Source: a virus. From it: a DNA stretch of 64,000 nt. The notes under the pieces are model-generated. The model had not been told where the DNA came from. It was given only the letters and a program-made list of their open reading frames with translations, and searched no databases. Shown here one piece after another: positions 54,465 through 64,000 of the stretch. Each line of letters opens with the position of its first letter. Position 1 is the stretch's first letter. A program made the position numbers and the translations under genes. Location: positions 1 through 64,000 of IMG/VR virus record IMGVR_UViG_3300023116_000042. The stretch is one strand, 5' to 3'.

Positions 54465-57284
54465 ATGCTTTATGCTCCCTTTTTAAAGAAGTTTTCTATA
54501 CTTCCGGGCAAAGCCTTGAACCTACTTAAGGTTCATCCAGCTAAAGACTTCCAGCTACCTTTAGACTCTGCTTTGCACTATATCGATATGGACAGTCCTG
54601 AACTAGGTATTCGGGGCTCCCATCCAATGATTGTTAATTTCCCTAAAGACGTTCGTGTCTTTCATGAAACTGAATTACCAATTACCAAAGGTAAGGCCAT
54701 CCGCAAGAAGCAAAACTACAAGAAGATGGAATCCGTCTACTTCCGTAGTCAAGGACGTGTACGTCGTGCTCGCGACATCGGTAAAGCTTTAGATAGTCGT
54801 CGTAACTTAGTTGTTTATGATTATAGTTTCCTAACTCATGGTATCGACTACTCTGACCATATCCTTACTCCGTACTATGAATGGAGTAACATTAACGATA
54901 TGTTCTTGAAGGGCATTAAGATTACCACGGAAGAACGTGAGACGTTTTCTTTGTATCGTCTTCCAAACGTATTGCCTGCTTTTGCTGATTTTAAAATGAT
55001 CACTGAGGAGCTAAGTAATACGCATGCGACTAAGTGGCATACATTTGAAGCATTAGGACTTCGTGACCTATGGTTGTTCATTGAAGGGAAAGGTAGTCTT
55101 TCTACTCTTTCTGAGGAACAGCTAAAGCAACTTAACTTTGTTTTCATGGGTGCTGGTTTTGTTAGCGTGATTCCTGCTCTGCAATTCCGCTTTAATGAAG
55201 ACGATAAAGATTCAGTAGAGACTAGACAGAAACATTTCTATCAAGTACTTGAGAAGTTTGTTGAGCAGAAGAGTCTTGTAGAGACAGCTGCGTTAGAAGT
55301 TGAGAAAGAAACTGAACAGGCTGCTGACGGTGCGGTTAGCCCTAAGATCCTTAAAATGGTTTCTGAGCTAGGTTCTGAAGGACAATTGTCTTCTCGTGAG
55401 CAAGCTAAGATTATAGAACTTGCCAAAGCTACGGAATCTATTCCTGACCCGATTACTGGTAAGCCTATCGGCGAAGCCTCTAAAGTGGAATTTAAAGAGA
55501 CTGTAGTTTCTCGTACTATCCCTACTGCTATCGATAAGATTATTGATCCTACCATTAAGGAAAGTTCAGTAAGTAATTTCGATAAGCACTATCAGGACAA
55601 CATCATGTTCCGTGATATAAATAACATGTTCCTTAAACTTAAGGATGCCGGTGTTATTGTTCGCGACGTTCAGATGGAAGAGATTGTAGATGCTCTGGAT
55701 TCTCAGCTAGAATACACGGTGAAAGTTCAACCTATTACCGGTAAGAGTTCTACTATTAAATTCCAAATCCCCAAACTAGATGACCAAGGTCGTTTCTTTA
55801 AGGGTGGTGTTAAATACACGTTTGACTCTCAGCGTGTAGATATGCCAATTCGTAAGAGTGGACCAGATAAGGTTGCTCTGACTAGTTATTATGGTAAGAC
55901 GTTTATTAAGCGTTCCCCTAAAGCTGTAGATAACTATGGTCGTTGGCTATTAAAGCATATCAATGCTGCTGGTCTAGACGTTTCTAATAAAGCAATCACG
56001 GCTCTTCGCTATGGCGACATGACGAAGATCGAAGCTAAGGTACCTCTAGCTTATTCCTCAATTGGTAGTAAGTTAGAAGGCTTTACTTCGAATAAGTTTG
56101 TATTCAACTTTGCTTATGATAAACGTGAAGAATTGTACGGTAAAGACGTACTTAAGAAACTAGAGAAAGATGGCGTAGTCGTTTGTGCTACTAATTCCTC
56201 TGGTGAGTTCTTAACTATCAATATGGACAATGCACTGACTCTTCATTCTAAGGGTAATTCAGAGTCTAAAGGTCGTCTAGAGTCTTTCATTCTACCTGAA
56301 GCAGGAACTGCTCCTCGTGACCATATTGTAATGTCTGTCTTCAATAAGCAAGTACCTATTGTTATGGTTCTTTCTTATCTGCTAGGTTTTGAGAAACTAC
56401 TTAAGTATCTCAAAGTAAATTACCGAATAGTCGCCACTGGTTCTCGTGAGCCTATTGAAGCCAACGAAATTGCTGTTAAGTTTAAAGACGAAACGGTTAT
56501 TATCGACGCTAGCCGCTCTGAGATCTCAATGCTTTATGCTGGCTTCCGTCCTGTACGAAAAGCCATTCATACTTTGCGTATGGATCAGCTAAACCGTAAA
56601 GAAGGCTATGGTCCTCTAATGACATTCCTAGGCGGTAGTAACTACCACTTAAATGAATTAGAACTTTTGGAAGATATGTTCATTGATCCAATCACTGAAG
56701 AAATCCTAAAGTCTAAAGACCAACCAACTGTCTATAAAGAGCTATTGCTTTATGCGGTTGAGTTACTTCAAGACGACCGTCATCCTGATGAGACTGATCC
56801 TGAGTTCATGCGTATCCGTGGCATTGAGCGTTTCTCTGGTACCTTGTATCGTAGACTTGTTGAAGGTGTGCGTGGCCATAGGAACAATCAGTTTACTAAG
56901 ACAGCTACTATTGATGTAAATCCAATGGCAGTAATGGGTGATATCCAGAACGACCAAACAACTATTCCTGCAAGTTCTCTGAATCCAATCAGCAGCTTAA
57001 AGGAACAGGAAACTGTTAACCTAGGTGGTGCGGGTGGTCGTTCAGCAGAGACTCTTGTTAAGCGTTCTCGTATCTTCCATAAGAATGACTTAGGTCTTAT
57101 CTCAGAAGGTACGCCAGATAGTGCTAAAGTAGGTATTCGTTCTATTCTTTCTCCTAACGCTAATATTGACACTGTTCGTGGTGTGAGTAGTCGTTATAAA
57201 GAAGGACAAGGTTCTAGTAGTGTGCTATCCACCACTGGCCTATTAATGCCGGGCACTAACCACGATGATAAACTAAAATTAGTT
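54465..57284 (+). CDS. virion RNA polymerase beta subunit, exon 1
   Basis: 940 codons, reading on to an in-intron stop at 57290. The region NLGGAGGRSAETLVKRSRIF and HKNDLGLISEGTPDSAKVGI matches the RpoB GPGGLTRERAG and PIETPEGPNIGLI blocks; GTNHDDKLKLV matches the HDD..R..M..N.Q block, cut by the intron. The ~350 residues before the beta homology are extra or very divergent. Joined to 58823-59923 it gives 1306 residues. The downstream RpoB C-terminal part is the separate gene 34020-34691. Confidence 0.88.
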
Positions 57285-58822
57285 TCATAATTTCTTTGGC
57301 GACCTAATCTATAATTTGTACAGTTAGTATTTTAGGTCATCTTATTGTATGTATCAGTATTAGGTATATTACAATGAGAAATATTTTTAATCCAAAACCA
57401 GTTGAGGGCGACGAGACCTTCTTCGAAATCCCTAACTTTAGCCGTTATTGCGTAAATGCCAAAGGTAGATTTAAGGTAAAAGAAACCGGTCGTCTACTGG
57501 AAGTCAGTCCTAACGATAGAGGCTACATTACTACCCGCTTTATTGACGATAGCGGAAAGAAGGTACATGTAGCTCTTCATCGATTAGCAGCAGCCGCCTT
57601 TTATCCAGAAACTCCAAATAAGGAGTCTTTACAAGTAAATCATAAAAATGGTTTACCTAAGGACAATTCGGCAGAGAATCTTGAATGGTGTACAGCTAAA
57701 GAGAACGTAAGACATTCAGTCGACACAGGACTTAAGCGTACACGCTCACCTCTAATAAGTTATGATCCATTCACTGGAGAAATAGAAGAGTTTCCTCTTC
57801 GCTCCATTGCAATGGAGACACTTGGATTGAGTAGCGGCGAGTTACTGAAGCGCATAGGTAGCGACGGACAGAAAATCTTTCCTGAAGGGAAGCTATACAA
57901 GTCCGGGACTTCGACAACGCCATGGAAAAAGGCCTCTAATGAAGCACTACGGCTTGAAATGCAGAATTATGGTAGATCGATACCCATACTGGTAAAAGAC
58001 TACTGTAAGGGGTCTATAGAGCGTTATGGTTCTTTCCGGGAAGCGGCACGTGCCATTGACTTACCGGAAAGTAACATTACAACTAGGATTAAAAATAATC
58101 CATTCGAAGTCTTCGCTGTTAAAGGTAACCTGTACTTGCTGAAGATGGATGATGGAACTCCATGGGAGACTGTGGATGATCCAGTTCTTAACTACGAAAA
58201 GAGTTCTGGCTATAGTGCTATCTATTGCAAGAATGATGAGACTGGTGAAGAGAGGATTTATATCAGACTAGCTGATGCGGCTAGAAGCTTCGAGGTTGGT
58301 AAAACAACCATGTCTTACTGGATAAACAAATGTCCCGGTAAAACTCGTAAGAAGGGCTTTAAGTTCTACAACTATTCTGATATTTACAAAGAAATTAAAA
58401 CTGATTCTGTCCTGCTAATTCAGAAATGATTAGTCAGAATCTCTTCTAATTGCTGGAAACTGTTAAGTTGTTATGGCTTAACTGGGCCGGGTATTTTTAA
58501 TAAATTGCATACCCGGTCTACTCAGAAGCTTACTACTACAACGTGACTGGAAACGGTGAGCGTGAATGTTTGAAAAAGTAAAGTGAGAGACAATCAGCAG
58601 CCAAGGGTCTAAGGTCTAGAAAGACTAAGATCAAGGTTCAACGACCAACCGCTTATCACGGTGTAGGGTCCAAGTGGACTCGAAACGGAGAGCACCTCAG
58701 CAGGTAAAGCTGGAGGTGAAGATATGGTCTAGTCTGCATGGCGACATGCAGCAGCAGATTACTGCTGGCTAGGTACTAACGACACCTAGTTAATACCAAC
58801 AGGAAAAAGAGCCAATTTATTG
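57285..58822 (+). other. group I intron
   Basis: 1538 bases. Exon 1 ends in U (GTT) and the intron ends in G. Exon joining restores the RpoB-like HDDKLKLV-NVQMSAM reading. Conserved core: AATCAGCAGCCAAG (58592-58605), TTCAACGACC (58637-58646) and GAAGATATGGTCT (58718-58730), pairing as P7. P1 can form from the exon end ATTAGTT with GACCTAAT (one bulge), giving the U-G splice pair. A strong stem CCGGGTAT / ATACCCGG lies at 58487-58516. It contains an HNH endonuclease gene. Confidence 0.92.
57374..58429 (+). CDS. HNH homing endonuclease (intron-encoded)
   Basis: 351 residues. NUMOD4-like start (FFEIPNFSRYCVNAKGRFK), HNH core around 66-115 (LHRLAAAAFYP, QVNHKNGLPKDNSAENLEWCT, KENVRHS), then NUMOD1/IENR-like repeats near 125-170, 200-250 and 280-320 (e.g. 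YGSFREAARAIDLPESNITT). It should cut intronless polymerase genes to spread the intron. A TATATTAC stretch ends 2 bases before the ATG. There is no clear ribosome site. Confidence 0.92.
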   Translation: MRNIFNPKPVEGDETFFEIPNFSRYCVNAKGRFKVKETGRLLEVSPNDRGYITTRFIDDSGKKVHVALHRLAAAAFYPETPNKESLQVNHKNGLPKDNSAENLEWCTAKENVRHSVDTGLKRTRSPLISYDPFTGEIEEFPLRSIAMETLGLSSGELLKRIGSDGQKIFPEGKLYKSGTSTTPWKKASNEALRLEMQNYGRSIPILVKDYCKGSIERYGSFREAARAIDLPESNITTRIKNNPFEVFAVKGNLYLLKMDDGTPWETVDDPVLNYEKSSGYSAIYCKNDETGEERIYIRLADAARSFEVGKTTMSYWINKCPGKTRKKGFKFYNYSDIYKEIKTDSVLLIQK

Positions 58823-59923
58823 AACGTACAGATGTCTGCTATGGTTCATGCTAAGGGTTATCAATCCATGCCTCTTCGTACTGGTTATGAACAGGTGATT
58901 GGTGCGCGTACAGCAGATGAGTTTGCATATACTGCTAAGATGGATGGGGTAATTGAAAAGATTACTGACGAATATGTCTACATCAAAAATAAAGACGGTT
59001 CAACATCCGGTGTTAAGATTGGGACTAACCATGGTATCCAAGGCGGTTTAACTATTCCTCAGGAAATTATTACCGACTTTAAAGTTGGAGACAAAGTTAA
59101 AGAAGGCGATATCGTTGCATGGAACAAGGACTACTTCGAACGTGATTGGTTAAATCCAAAGAACGTTACATTTAAGGTTGGGGCGATTGCCAATGTTGCT
59201 TTCATGGAAGGTAATGGAACCTTAGAAGATAGTTCTTTGATTAGTGCTGCTTTAGCTGAGAAACTAGGTTCTGCTTATACTAAACGCAAAGTTATTGTTG
59301 TTGATGAAGATGACCATGTTCTAAATATGGTCAAGATTGGGGACGAGACTGATCTAGATAGTCCTTTATGTATTATCCAAGACGGTAGTGTTTCTTTAGA
59401 CTCTATTGACGAACAAGCATTAGCTGCGTTAAGTAAGTTTTCTAACCATGCCCCTAAAGCTAAAATTGTGGGTAAGGTATCCGACATACAAGTTCTTTAT
59501 CGCTCTAAGAAAGAGAACATGTCTGAGTCAGTTAAGAAGATTGTAGAAGCGGGAGACCGCCGTCGCGCACAACACGTTAAAGCGACGAGTAGCGGCATGG
59601 CCACTAGTGGTTATGTAGATAAAAATGTTTATGTATCCGGCAACAAAGTGGAGCCGGGTCAAGTAGCAATTGAAATATTTATCGATCAAGACCTAGGGGT
59701 AGGTATTGGGGATAAGGGTGTTTTGGCAAGTCAGTTAAAAACTGTGTTTGGCGGCATCCTTACTGGTACCAACGAGACTCTAGAAGGTGATAGTATAGAT
59801 ATGATCTTTGGTTGGCGATCCGTCATGGATCGTATCGTTTTGTCGGCTGAAATAATGGGTATTGTTAATGCGGTACTTATGGAGATTTCACGACAAGCCT
59901 CTGAAAAGTACTTTAAGGAGTAA
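58823..59923 (+). CDS. virion RNA polymerase beta subunit, exon 2
   Basis: 366 codons, in frame after intron removal, starting NVQMSAMVHAKGYQ. It contains QDLGVGIGDKGVLASQLKTV, the counterpart of the RpoB GRHGNKGV block with its active-site Lys, and IVLSAEIMGIVNAV near the end. It stops just short of the RpoB C-terminal domain, which is encoded at 34020. The TTG at 58820 is intron sequence, not a start. Confidence 0.88.
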   Translation, partial: NVQMSAMVHAKGYQSMPLRTGYEQVIGARTADEFAYTAKMDGVIEKITDEYVYIKNKDGSTSGVKIGTNHGIQGGLTIPQEIITDFKVGDKVKEGDIVAWNKDYFERDWLNPKNVTFKVGAIANVAFMEGNGTLEDSSLISAALAEKLGSAYTKRKVIVVDEDDHVLNMVKIGDETDLDSPLCIIQDGSVSLDSIDEQALAALSKFSNHAPKAKIVGKVSDIQVLYRSKKENMSESVKKIVEAGDRRRAQHVKATSSGMATSGYVDKNVYVSGNKVEPGQVAIEIFIDQDLGVGIGDKGVLASQLKTVFGGILTGTNETLEGDSIDMIFGWRSVMDRIVLSAEIMGIVNAVLMEISRQASEKYFKE

Positions 59924-59926
59924 ACA

Positions 59927-60124
59927 ATGAAAACAGCATCGGAAGTAGCTAAGCGGGACGCCGCTAAGCAAACCCGTAATGCGCTAGCGAACGCCGTTAC
60001 AGTCGGCGTTCGTACTGTGCAGGGTATGGTAGGAAAAGAGTTGGGTAAGTCTGCCTCTTTAGATCTTTCTGAGATCATTTCTACAAAAGTAAGTGGTTAC
60101 CTAGAGGAGAAACGTAATGCTTAA
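59927..60124 (+). CDS. small hypothetical protein
   Basis: 65 residues, helical, Lys/Ala/Thr-rich. Three bases after the beta gene with AAGGAG upstream. Stop overlaps the next start. Function unknown; may be a small virion or polymerase-associated protein. Confidence 0.55.
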   Translation: MKTASEVAKRDAAKQTRNALANAVTVGVRTVQGMVGKELGKSASLDLSEIISTKVSGYLEEKRNA

Positions 60125-61541
60125 TCGTGACGCATTAATCGCAGTACGTCCTCTTGTTGACGACCTAACTTATTCTGGTAAGGAAGTATCCGTTAAGCCA
60201 GAAAGTCCATTATCTGCTTTAGTTGGTTATACCGCATTACCAGCAGATATGTATATTGATTCTCCAACTCCGGTAGATGGTGCTCTAACTGCCGAAGAAG
60301 CAGCCATGCAAAAGCTAGGCTTTGCTAAAAATGCTGGCGGCGTTGAGATTCACAATAGCGAGATGAATGCATTAACAGAAAAGCTTATCCAAATGGCTTC
60401 TGCCAATATCCTTTTCGCTCGTAAAGAAATCAATCCCGTTATTCGTGAACTTAATAAAGAAGCCTCTATCATTCGTGAAAAGGCAATTGGTTCTGACTTC
60501 GCAGATAACATGGTTCGTCTATATGAAGTTCCTGCTTTCTTTGAAGGTAACATCTTTGATACGTTGGTAAGCAACTATTCTCAGGTGAAGGCAAGTCGTC
60601 CAAACATGAATGGCTTGGATATCTTCAGTACTCTTTCTATTGATGAACTTAAGTCTGTTCTTTCTACAGGCTTACCTGCTATTGATAAGCAAATTCTAGA
60701 AATGGTTGAAGAGTCAAGCACTTTTAGTTATTTAGCAGATTCTGCTTTCTCTGTACTTAACGGAGAATATAAGTTTGGTATTGGTTCTAAATCGAACCCC
60801 TATACTGAATATGGTCCGCTTCTAATCTTCTTGTTCCTAAACGGCGTTTTAAATGGCCGTGCTGAAGGTGTTAATATCGATGAGCAATCTCACGATATTC
60901 GTGGTCGTTTAGCTCAGCTACGTAATCACTTCGCTTATATCCTTGAGACTCAGCGTACGCATCTTTCTCTGCTTGAGAACATGGAAGGTTTCGGCATTCC
61001 AACTCTAAGTACTGAATATGAACAAGCCGTTCGCTCTAAGCCTTACCGTAAGTGGATCAAGGACAACGATGGCGCTTCTGCTGAAGTTTACCTAGCGTTC
61101 TTAGAATCTAAGCGTCCAATTTCTGCATTGACTGAAGACATCGATGGTCTAGTTGCTTTCTGGAAGAGCCGTGAAGCAATGAAGCTTATTAAGCGCAAAG
61201 CTGAAGCTAATGTCGCTATCAACAAATATCTTGTTCGTGGTCTTTCCGAAAAGATCAGCGAATTTGATTTTGAGGATGACGTTAAAGCCGAATTTAACTT
61301 GAAGCTTAACAAGCTGATGGCTACTAACAAGTTTGTTATCGGCGAAGACCTACATGCCTTTATTCGCAACCTAGTTTGTGATGTATTGGCTGAAGGTACT
61401 GACGCTAAAGCTATTCTTGTTCAGATTGATTCCGAGCTAGCCGACAATCCTGAACTATCTCCTAGCGATGCTGCTTGTTTAGCAGTATGTGATCTAGTTG
61501 CTAATTGGATTGCTGATCAGCTTTCTTGCGAAGCATTTTAA
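60117..61541 (+). CDS. virion-operon protein
   Basis: 474 residues, mostly helical, no recognised motif. It lies between the polymerase beta gene and the protease gene, the position of phiKZ gp177 if synteny holds (from memory). Overlaps the preceding gene by 8 bases. A virion protein is likely by context. Confidence 0.65.
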   Translation: MLNRDALIAVRPLVDDLTYSGKEVSVKPESPLSALVGYTALPADMYIDSPTPVDGALTAEEAAMQKLGFAKNAGGVEIHNSEMNALTEKLIQMASANILFARKEINPVIRELNKEASIIREKAIGSDFADNMVRLYEVPAFFEGNIFDTLVSNYSQVKASRPNMNGLDIFSTLSIDELKSVLSTGLPAIDKQILEMVEESSTFSYLADSAFSVLNGEYKFGIGSKSNPYTEYGPLLIFLFLNGVLNGRAEGVNIDEQSHDIRGRLAQLRNHFAYILETQRTHLSLLENMEGFGIPTLSTEYEQAVRSKPYRKWIKDNDGASAEVYLAFLESKRPISALTEDIDGLVAFWKSREAMKLIKRKAEANVAINKYLVRGLSEKISEFDFEDDVKAEFNLKLNKLMATNKFVIGEDLHAFIRNLVCDVLAEGTDAKAILVQIDSELADNPELSPSDAACLAVCDLVANWIADQLSCEAF

Positions 61542-61560
61542 TCTTTAGGAGGAACCTTTC

Positions 61561-62283
61561 GTGGATATCTCAAATTTGAAGCGAGCACCCGACGTCATTC
61601 ACCGCAACTGGGTTAATCAGAAAGGCGGGCAGATTGTCACTAAGGTTCCTTGTAAGGTACTTTTCCCTAAACACTACCTAGACTCACAGTTAGGTAGTGT
61701 TGATGAACGCTTTAATACCATCGCCATCTTTGCGGTAGTGATGGGTGATAGTTATGGCGTTTCATCTGCCTTAGCCGTCATGCCATTTACTCCTGACGAA
61801 ACCAATGTTGTTACTATCGACGGAACTCCGTATGCTGAACTATCTTGGGAAGCTGGATCGGTAGTATGCCCAAACCGGAACTTGGTGGTTAATGATAAAA
61901 TGGCATACGCTGTTTACGATGAAATCGTAGCTAAAGGGAAAACTCCGTGGTATCTAACACCTGTCGATCTAGGTACGTTGTTTGATAGTTCCGTTAAACA
62001 TGCTGGCGCGAACTTACATTCTGCTCCTGCCATTCTTCAGATCTTTACTGCTTCTCGCGTTCGTATTCCGGGTGACCGGTCTCGTTATGCTCGTGAAGTA
62101 TATAAGACTCAAGATGATTTGATAAATATGCCAACAGACGTTATCCCATTGCGCTCTGTGTCATATGGTGCAACCAACACCACGGCTCGCCTTACTGGCG
62201 CGTATTTAAGTGAGGGTATTAATTCCTCGCTGCTTAACCCTGCCAAACAAACCGAAGAAATTGAAGAGCTATTAAGGAAATAA
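61561..62283 (+). CDS. virion-operon protein
   Basis: 240 residues from GTG 61561, with a strong AGGAGG site upstream. Soluble alpha/beta, no recognised motif. Directly upstream of the prohead protease (2 bases), possibly corresponding to phiKZ gp176. May be a tail or head component. Confidence 0.65.
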   Translation: MDISNLKRAPDVIHRNWVNQKGGQIVTKVPCKVLFPKHYLDSQLGSVDERFNTIAIFAVVMGDSYGVSSALAVMPFTPDETNVVTIDGTPYAELSWEAGSVVCPNRNLVVNDKMAYAVYDEIVAKGKTPWYLTPVDLGTLFDSSVKHAGANLHSAPAILQIFTASRVRIPGDRSRYAREVYKTQDDLINMPTDVIPLRSVSYGATNTTARLTGAYLSEGINSSLLNPAKQTEEIEELLRK

Positions 62284-62285
62284 TT

Positions 62286-63047
62286 ATGGCCGATCAAAAA
62301 ATGAAATTCGAAAGAACGGTTTTAAATGGCACTAATAAGGTAGGTAAACTGAAAGCGGATGCTGACGGTTACTACCGAGTTAACTTAGGTGCTTTTGAAG
62401 CCTATAATGCTCACGGGACTTTCTATACCTTCAATAACTATTTGAAGAATATGTTCTCTCAGGGCTCTCTCTTACAACAGCGCATTAGCGCTGGACGTCT
62501 TCGTGGAGAAGTTGAGCATCCCCAAATGACCCCGGGTCAAAATATGGCTCAGTACTTTAACCGTCTTCGTATGATCGATGGTCGCAATACCATCTGCCAC
62601 TTTAAAGACGTTACTGCTACTGCAGCTAAAGACCATGAAGGTCGTGATATTATTCTAGTTGAAGCAAGTGTTCGTCCATCAGGCGTTAAGCGTGATGTAC
62701 TTCTTGATCAACTAAGTAATAAAGAAGAGAACGTTTGCTTCTCTGTTCGTACTATCTGTGGCGAGCGTCCAGTAAATGGCCGTCTGGTTCGCGAGGTACG
62801 TGAATTAATTACTTGGGATAATGTTAATGATGGCGGTATTCTAATCGCTAACAAATACGACTCTGCTGGTTTGGAATCTGCTTATAGCTTTGAAGTAACT
62901 CCAGAGCTTTTAAATATGGCCGAGCAAGCTGTATTGATTGATGGCGCTGGTCTGGAAAGTAATCCATTGGTAACCACCACGATGATTCGTGATGATTTAG
63001 GCTGGTCTAAGACCCAGCTTATTAAGCCAAGTTCTATGGATTGGTAA
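62286..63047 (+). CDS. prohead protease (T4 gp21 / phiKZ gp175-like)
   Basis: 253 residues. GRLRGEVEHP carries the presumed catalytic His78; FNRLRMIDGRNTICHF follows; CFSVRTI carries the presumed Ser153. This His...Ser arrangement matches the T4 gp21-type serine protease family (herpes-assemblin-like fold). It should cleave head proteins after S/A/G-x-E sites during capsid maturation, including candidates such as 31262-32095. Last gene of the polymerase operon. Confidence 0.88.
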   Translation: MADQKMKFERTVLNGTNKVGKLKADADGYYRVNLGAFEAYNAHGTFYTFNNYLKNMFSQGSLLQQRISAGRLRGEVEHPQMTPGQNMAQYFNRLRMIDGRNTICHFKDVTATAAKDHEGRDIILVEASVRPSGVKRDVLLDQLSNKEENVCFSVRTICGERPVNGRLVREVRELITWDNVNDGGILIANKYDSAGLESAYSFEVTPELLNMAEQAVLIDGAGLESNPLVTTTMIRDDLGWSKTQLIKPSSMDW

Positions 63048-63084
63048 TCTTTAAGAATAAATAAAAGAGGGAGTAAAAGGGGAA

Positions 63085-63402
63085 ATGGTTGAAGAGAGGC
63101 TCTTATATAGCGCTGCTATGGGAATAGCTATTATAGTGTGGTTCTTACTATCATTACTAATAGCTAAGTTTGTGTCTAATAAGTTTACAAGTAAAGGCTG
63201 GACTAGAAAGCTGGTGATTATCTTTAATCGGATAAATATTAGCCTGAACGTTTCATACGGTCTTGTATTCTATTCCGTTAGTGAACGTAGAAACGTTTCT
63301 ATGGAATATATTTCAAAGAAAGCTAAGAAGTATAAATCTTATATTTTCTTGCTTACATTTGCATTAACATTTCTTCTAGGATTTATTCTCTCTTATTTTT
63401 AG
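63085..63402 (+). CDS. small membrane protein
   Basis: 105 residues with two or three hydrophobic segments: ~5-27, ~47-62 and ~84-103; basic loops between. Ribosome site AAGGGGAA. No family recognised. Ends before the hairpin 63411-63440. Confidence 0.6.
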   Translation: MVEERLLYSAAMGIAIIVWFLLSLLIAKFVSNKFTSKGWTRKLVIIFNRINISLNVSYGLVFYSVSERRNVSMEYISKKAKKYKSYIFLLTFALTFLLGFILSYF

Positions 63403-63410
63403 AGATTTTA

Positions 63411-63440
63411 AAGGACTACTACCGTTTGGTAGTAGTCCTT
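63411..63440 (+). terminator. terminator hairpin
   Basis: 13-bp stem AAGGACTACTACC / GGTAGTAGTCCTT, loop GTTT. No long T tract; followed by ACTATGCCG. Confidence 0.75.
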
Positions 63441-63452
63441 ACTATGCCGTTG

Positions 63453-63487
63453 TCTAGGAAATTACAATTCTATATTATTTTAATGAG
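63453..63487 (+). promoter_or_regulatory. phiKZ-type early promoter
   Basis: 35 bases identical to 5774-5808: TCTAG, 12 nt, CTATATTAT, TTTAATGAG. It is 52 bases upstream of 63539. Confidence 0.8.
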
Positions 63488-63506
63488 TAGAGATATATAA
63501 TCTCTA
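63488..63506 (+). promoter_or_regulatory. 5-prime leader stem-loop
   Basis: 7-bp stem TAGAGAT / ATCTCTA with loop ATATA, 10 bases after the promoter core. Confidence 0.55.
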
Positions 63507-63538
63507 TTAAACTACTATAAGTTTTGGGGGATAAAACT

Positions 63539-63928
63539 ATGGAACTTTTTTTACTAATCGGTACTGCTTATGCACTTATATTTATTATGCAGTATCTAAT
63601 TTATAAGACAGAAGTAGGGGCTATTTCCAAACCCTATACACCTGCAGAACAAAGGCGCATAAATAAAGTTCGTCGAATTTTCGGATTTGCCTCGGGCTCT
63701 TTAATTGTTTTGTTCTTAATTAGCATTAGCCAAGAACCGATCACTGAGCATTTGGAAACCATCTTCTCTGTCTTGTTCATCGAGATCTTTCTTCATGTTT
63801 TAGCTTTCGTGCTTTATACAAATAAGAAGTCTCGAGTCAGTATTCGTAATTCGCTAGGCGGTAACATGGGCCCGATGACATTGGGCTATGTATTCGTTTT
63901 ACCATCTGTCGTTTTGTATATGGCATAA
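63539..63928 (+). CDS. multi-span membrane protein
   Basis: 129 residues from ATG 63539, with GGGGG upstream; a TTG at 63524 is in frame but less likely. Four hydrophobic segments: ~1-20, ~46-64, ~72-92 and ~112-127, with basic loops. Early promoter in front. Function unknown. The remaining 72 bases to the right edge have no assigned gene. Confidence 0.6.
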   Translation: MELFLLIGTAYALIFIMQYLIYKTEVGAISKPYTPAEQRRINKVRRIFGFASGSLIVLFLISISQEPITEHLETIFSVLFIEIFLHVLAFVLYTNKKSRVSIRNSLGGNMGPMTLGYVFVLPSVVLYMA

Positions 63929-64000
63929 GACTTAAGCCTGATCTTCGTAATGCTTTCGAAAGCTTTATTGAAGAAAAGGCAAAAGAACATCTCGGCATTT

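Overview
The window looks like part of the genome of a phiKZ-like jumbo bacteriophage (tailed, multisubunit RNA polymerase type) infecting a Gram-negative, probably gammaproteobacterial, host. Three things support this. Genes for split beta and beta-prime subunits of a phage RNA polymerase are present. A T4 gp21/phiKZ gp175-type prohead protease, a UvsX-like recombinase, an SbcC-like ATPase, a spike protein and giant virion proteins are present. Plus-strand promoters carry a TATATTAC core like the early promoters described for phiKZ. The DNA is AT-rich and tightly packed, and I found no tRNA or rRNA. The host is a guess.

Layout: 1-2566 (minus) holds fibre/appendage-like virion genes. 2700-3944 is a divergent unknown gene. 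4000-5711 (minus) carries RNase H with a long extension and a lipoprotein. 5774-13165 is a run of small plus-strand genes, including a YD-repeat protein and three tandem IENR/NUMOD1-like mini-proteins. 14338-18114 (minus) is a DNA metabolism block: DUF4326, DHFR and NAD-dependent DNA ligase. 18115-18537 is a structured non-coding region. 19073-26174 (minus) carries thymidylate synthase, two possible MazG-like proteins, small membrane proteins and the SbcC-like ATPase. 26249-27819 holds the baseplate spike. 27900-29260 are promoter-linked unknown genes. 29309-32095 (minus) are virion proteins. 32197-35834 carries the UvsX-like recombinase and, unexpectedly, a gene for the C-terminal domain of the RNA polymerase beta subunit. 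36366-45448 is another run of small unknown genes with two more YD-repeat-like proteins. 45508-52731 (minus) holds a 638-residue and a 1748-residue virion protein. 52821-63047 is a late-type operon: beta-prime N-terminal half (active-site DFDGD), beta (interrupted by a group I intron with an HNH homing endonuclease), three unknown proteins and the prohead protease. 63085-63928 are small membrane proteins.

Functionally, the polymerase pieces, protease and large structural proteins are virion components. The virion polymerase would be injected to transcribe early genes from the TATATTAC promoters. Seven such promoters share a bipartite form (TCTAG-like box, exactly 12 nt, CTATATTAC/T). Four of them are followed 10-13 nt later by a stem-loop with a five-base A/T loop. 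I regard this conserved promoter-plus-leader cassette, the split polymerase with its intron, the tandem IENR-like mini-genes and the YD-repeat family as the most interesting content. Comparisons to phiKZ genes come from memory, without a database search.
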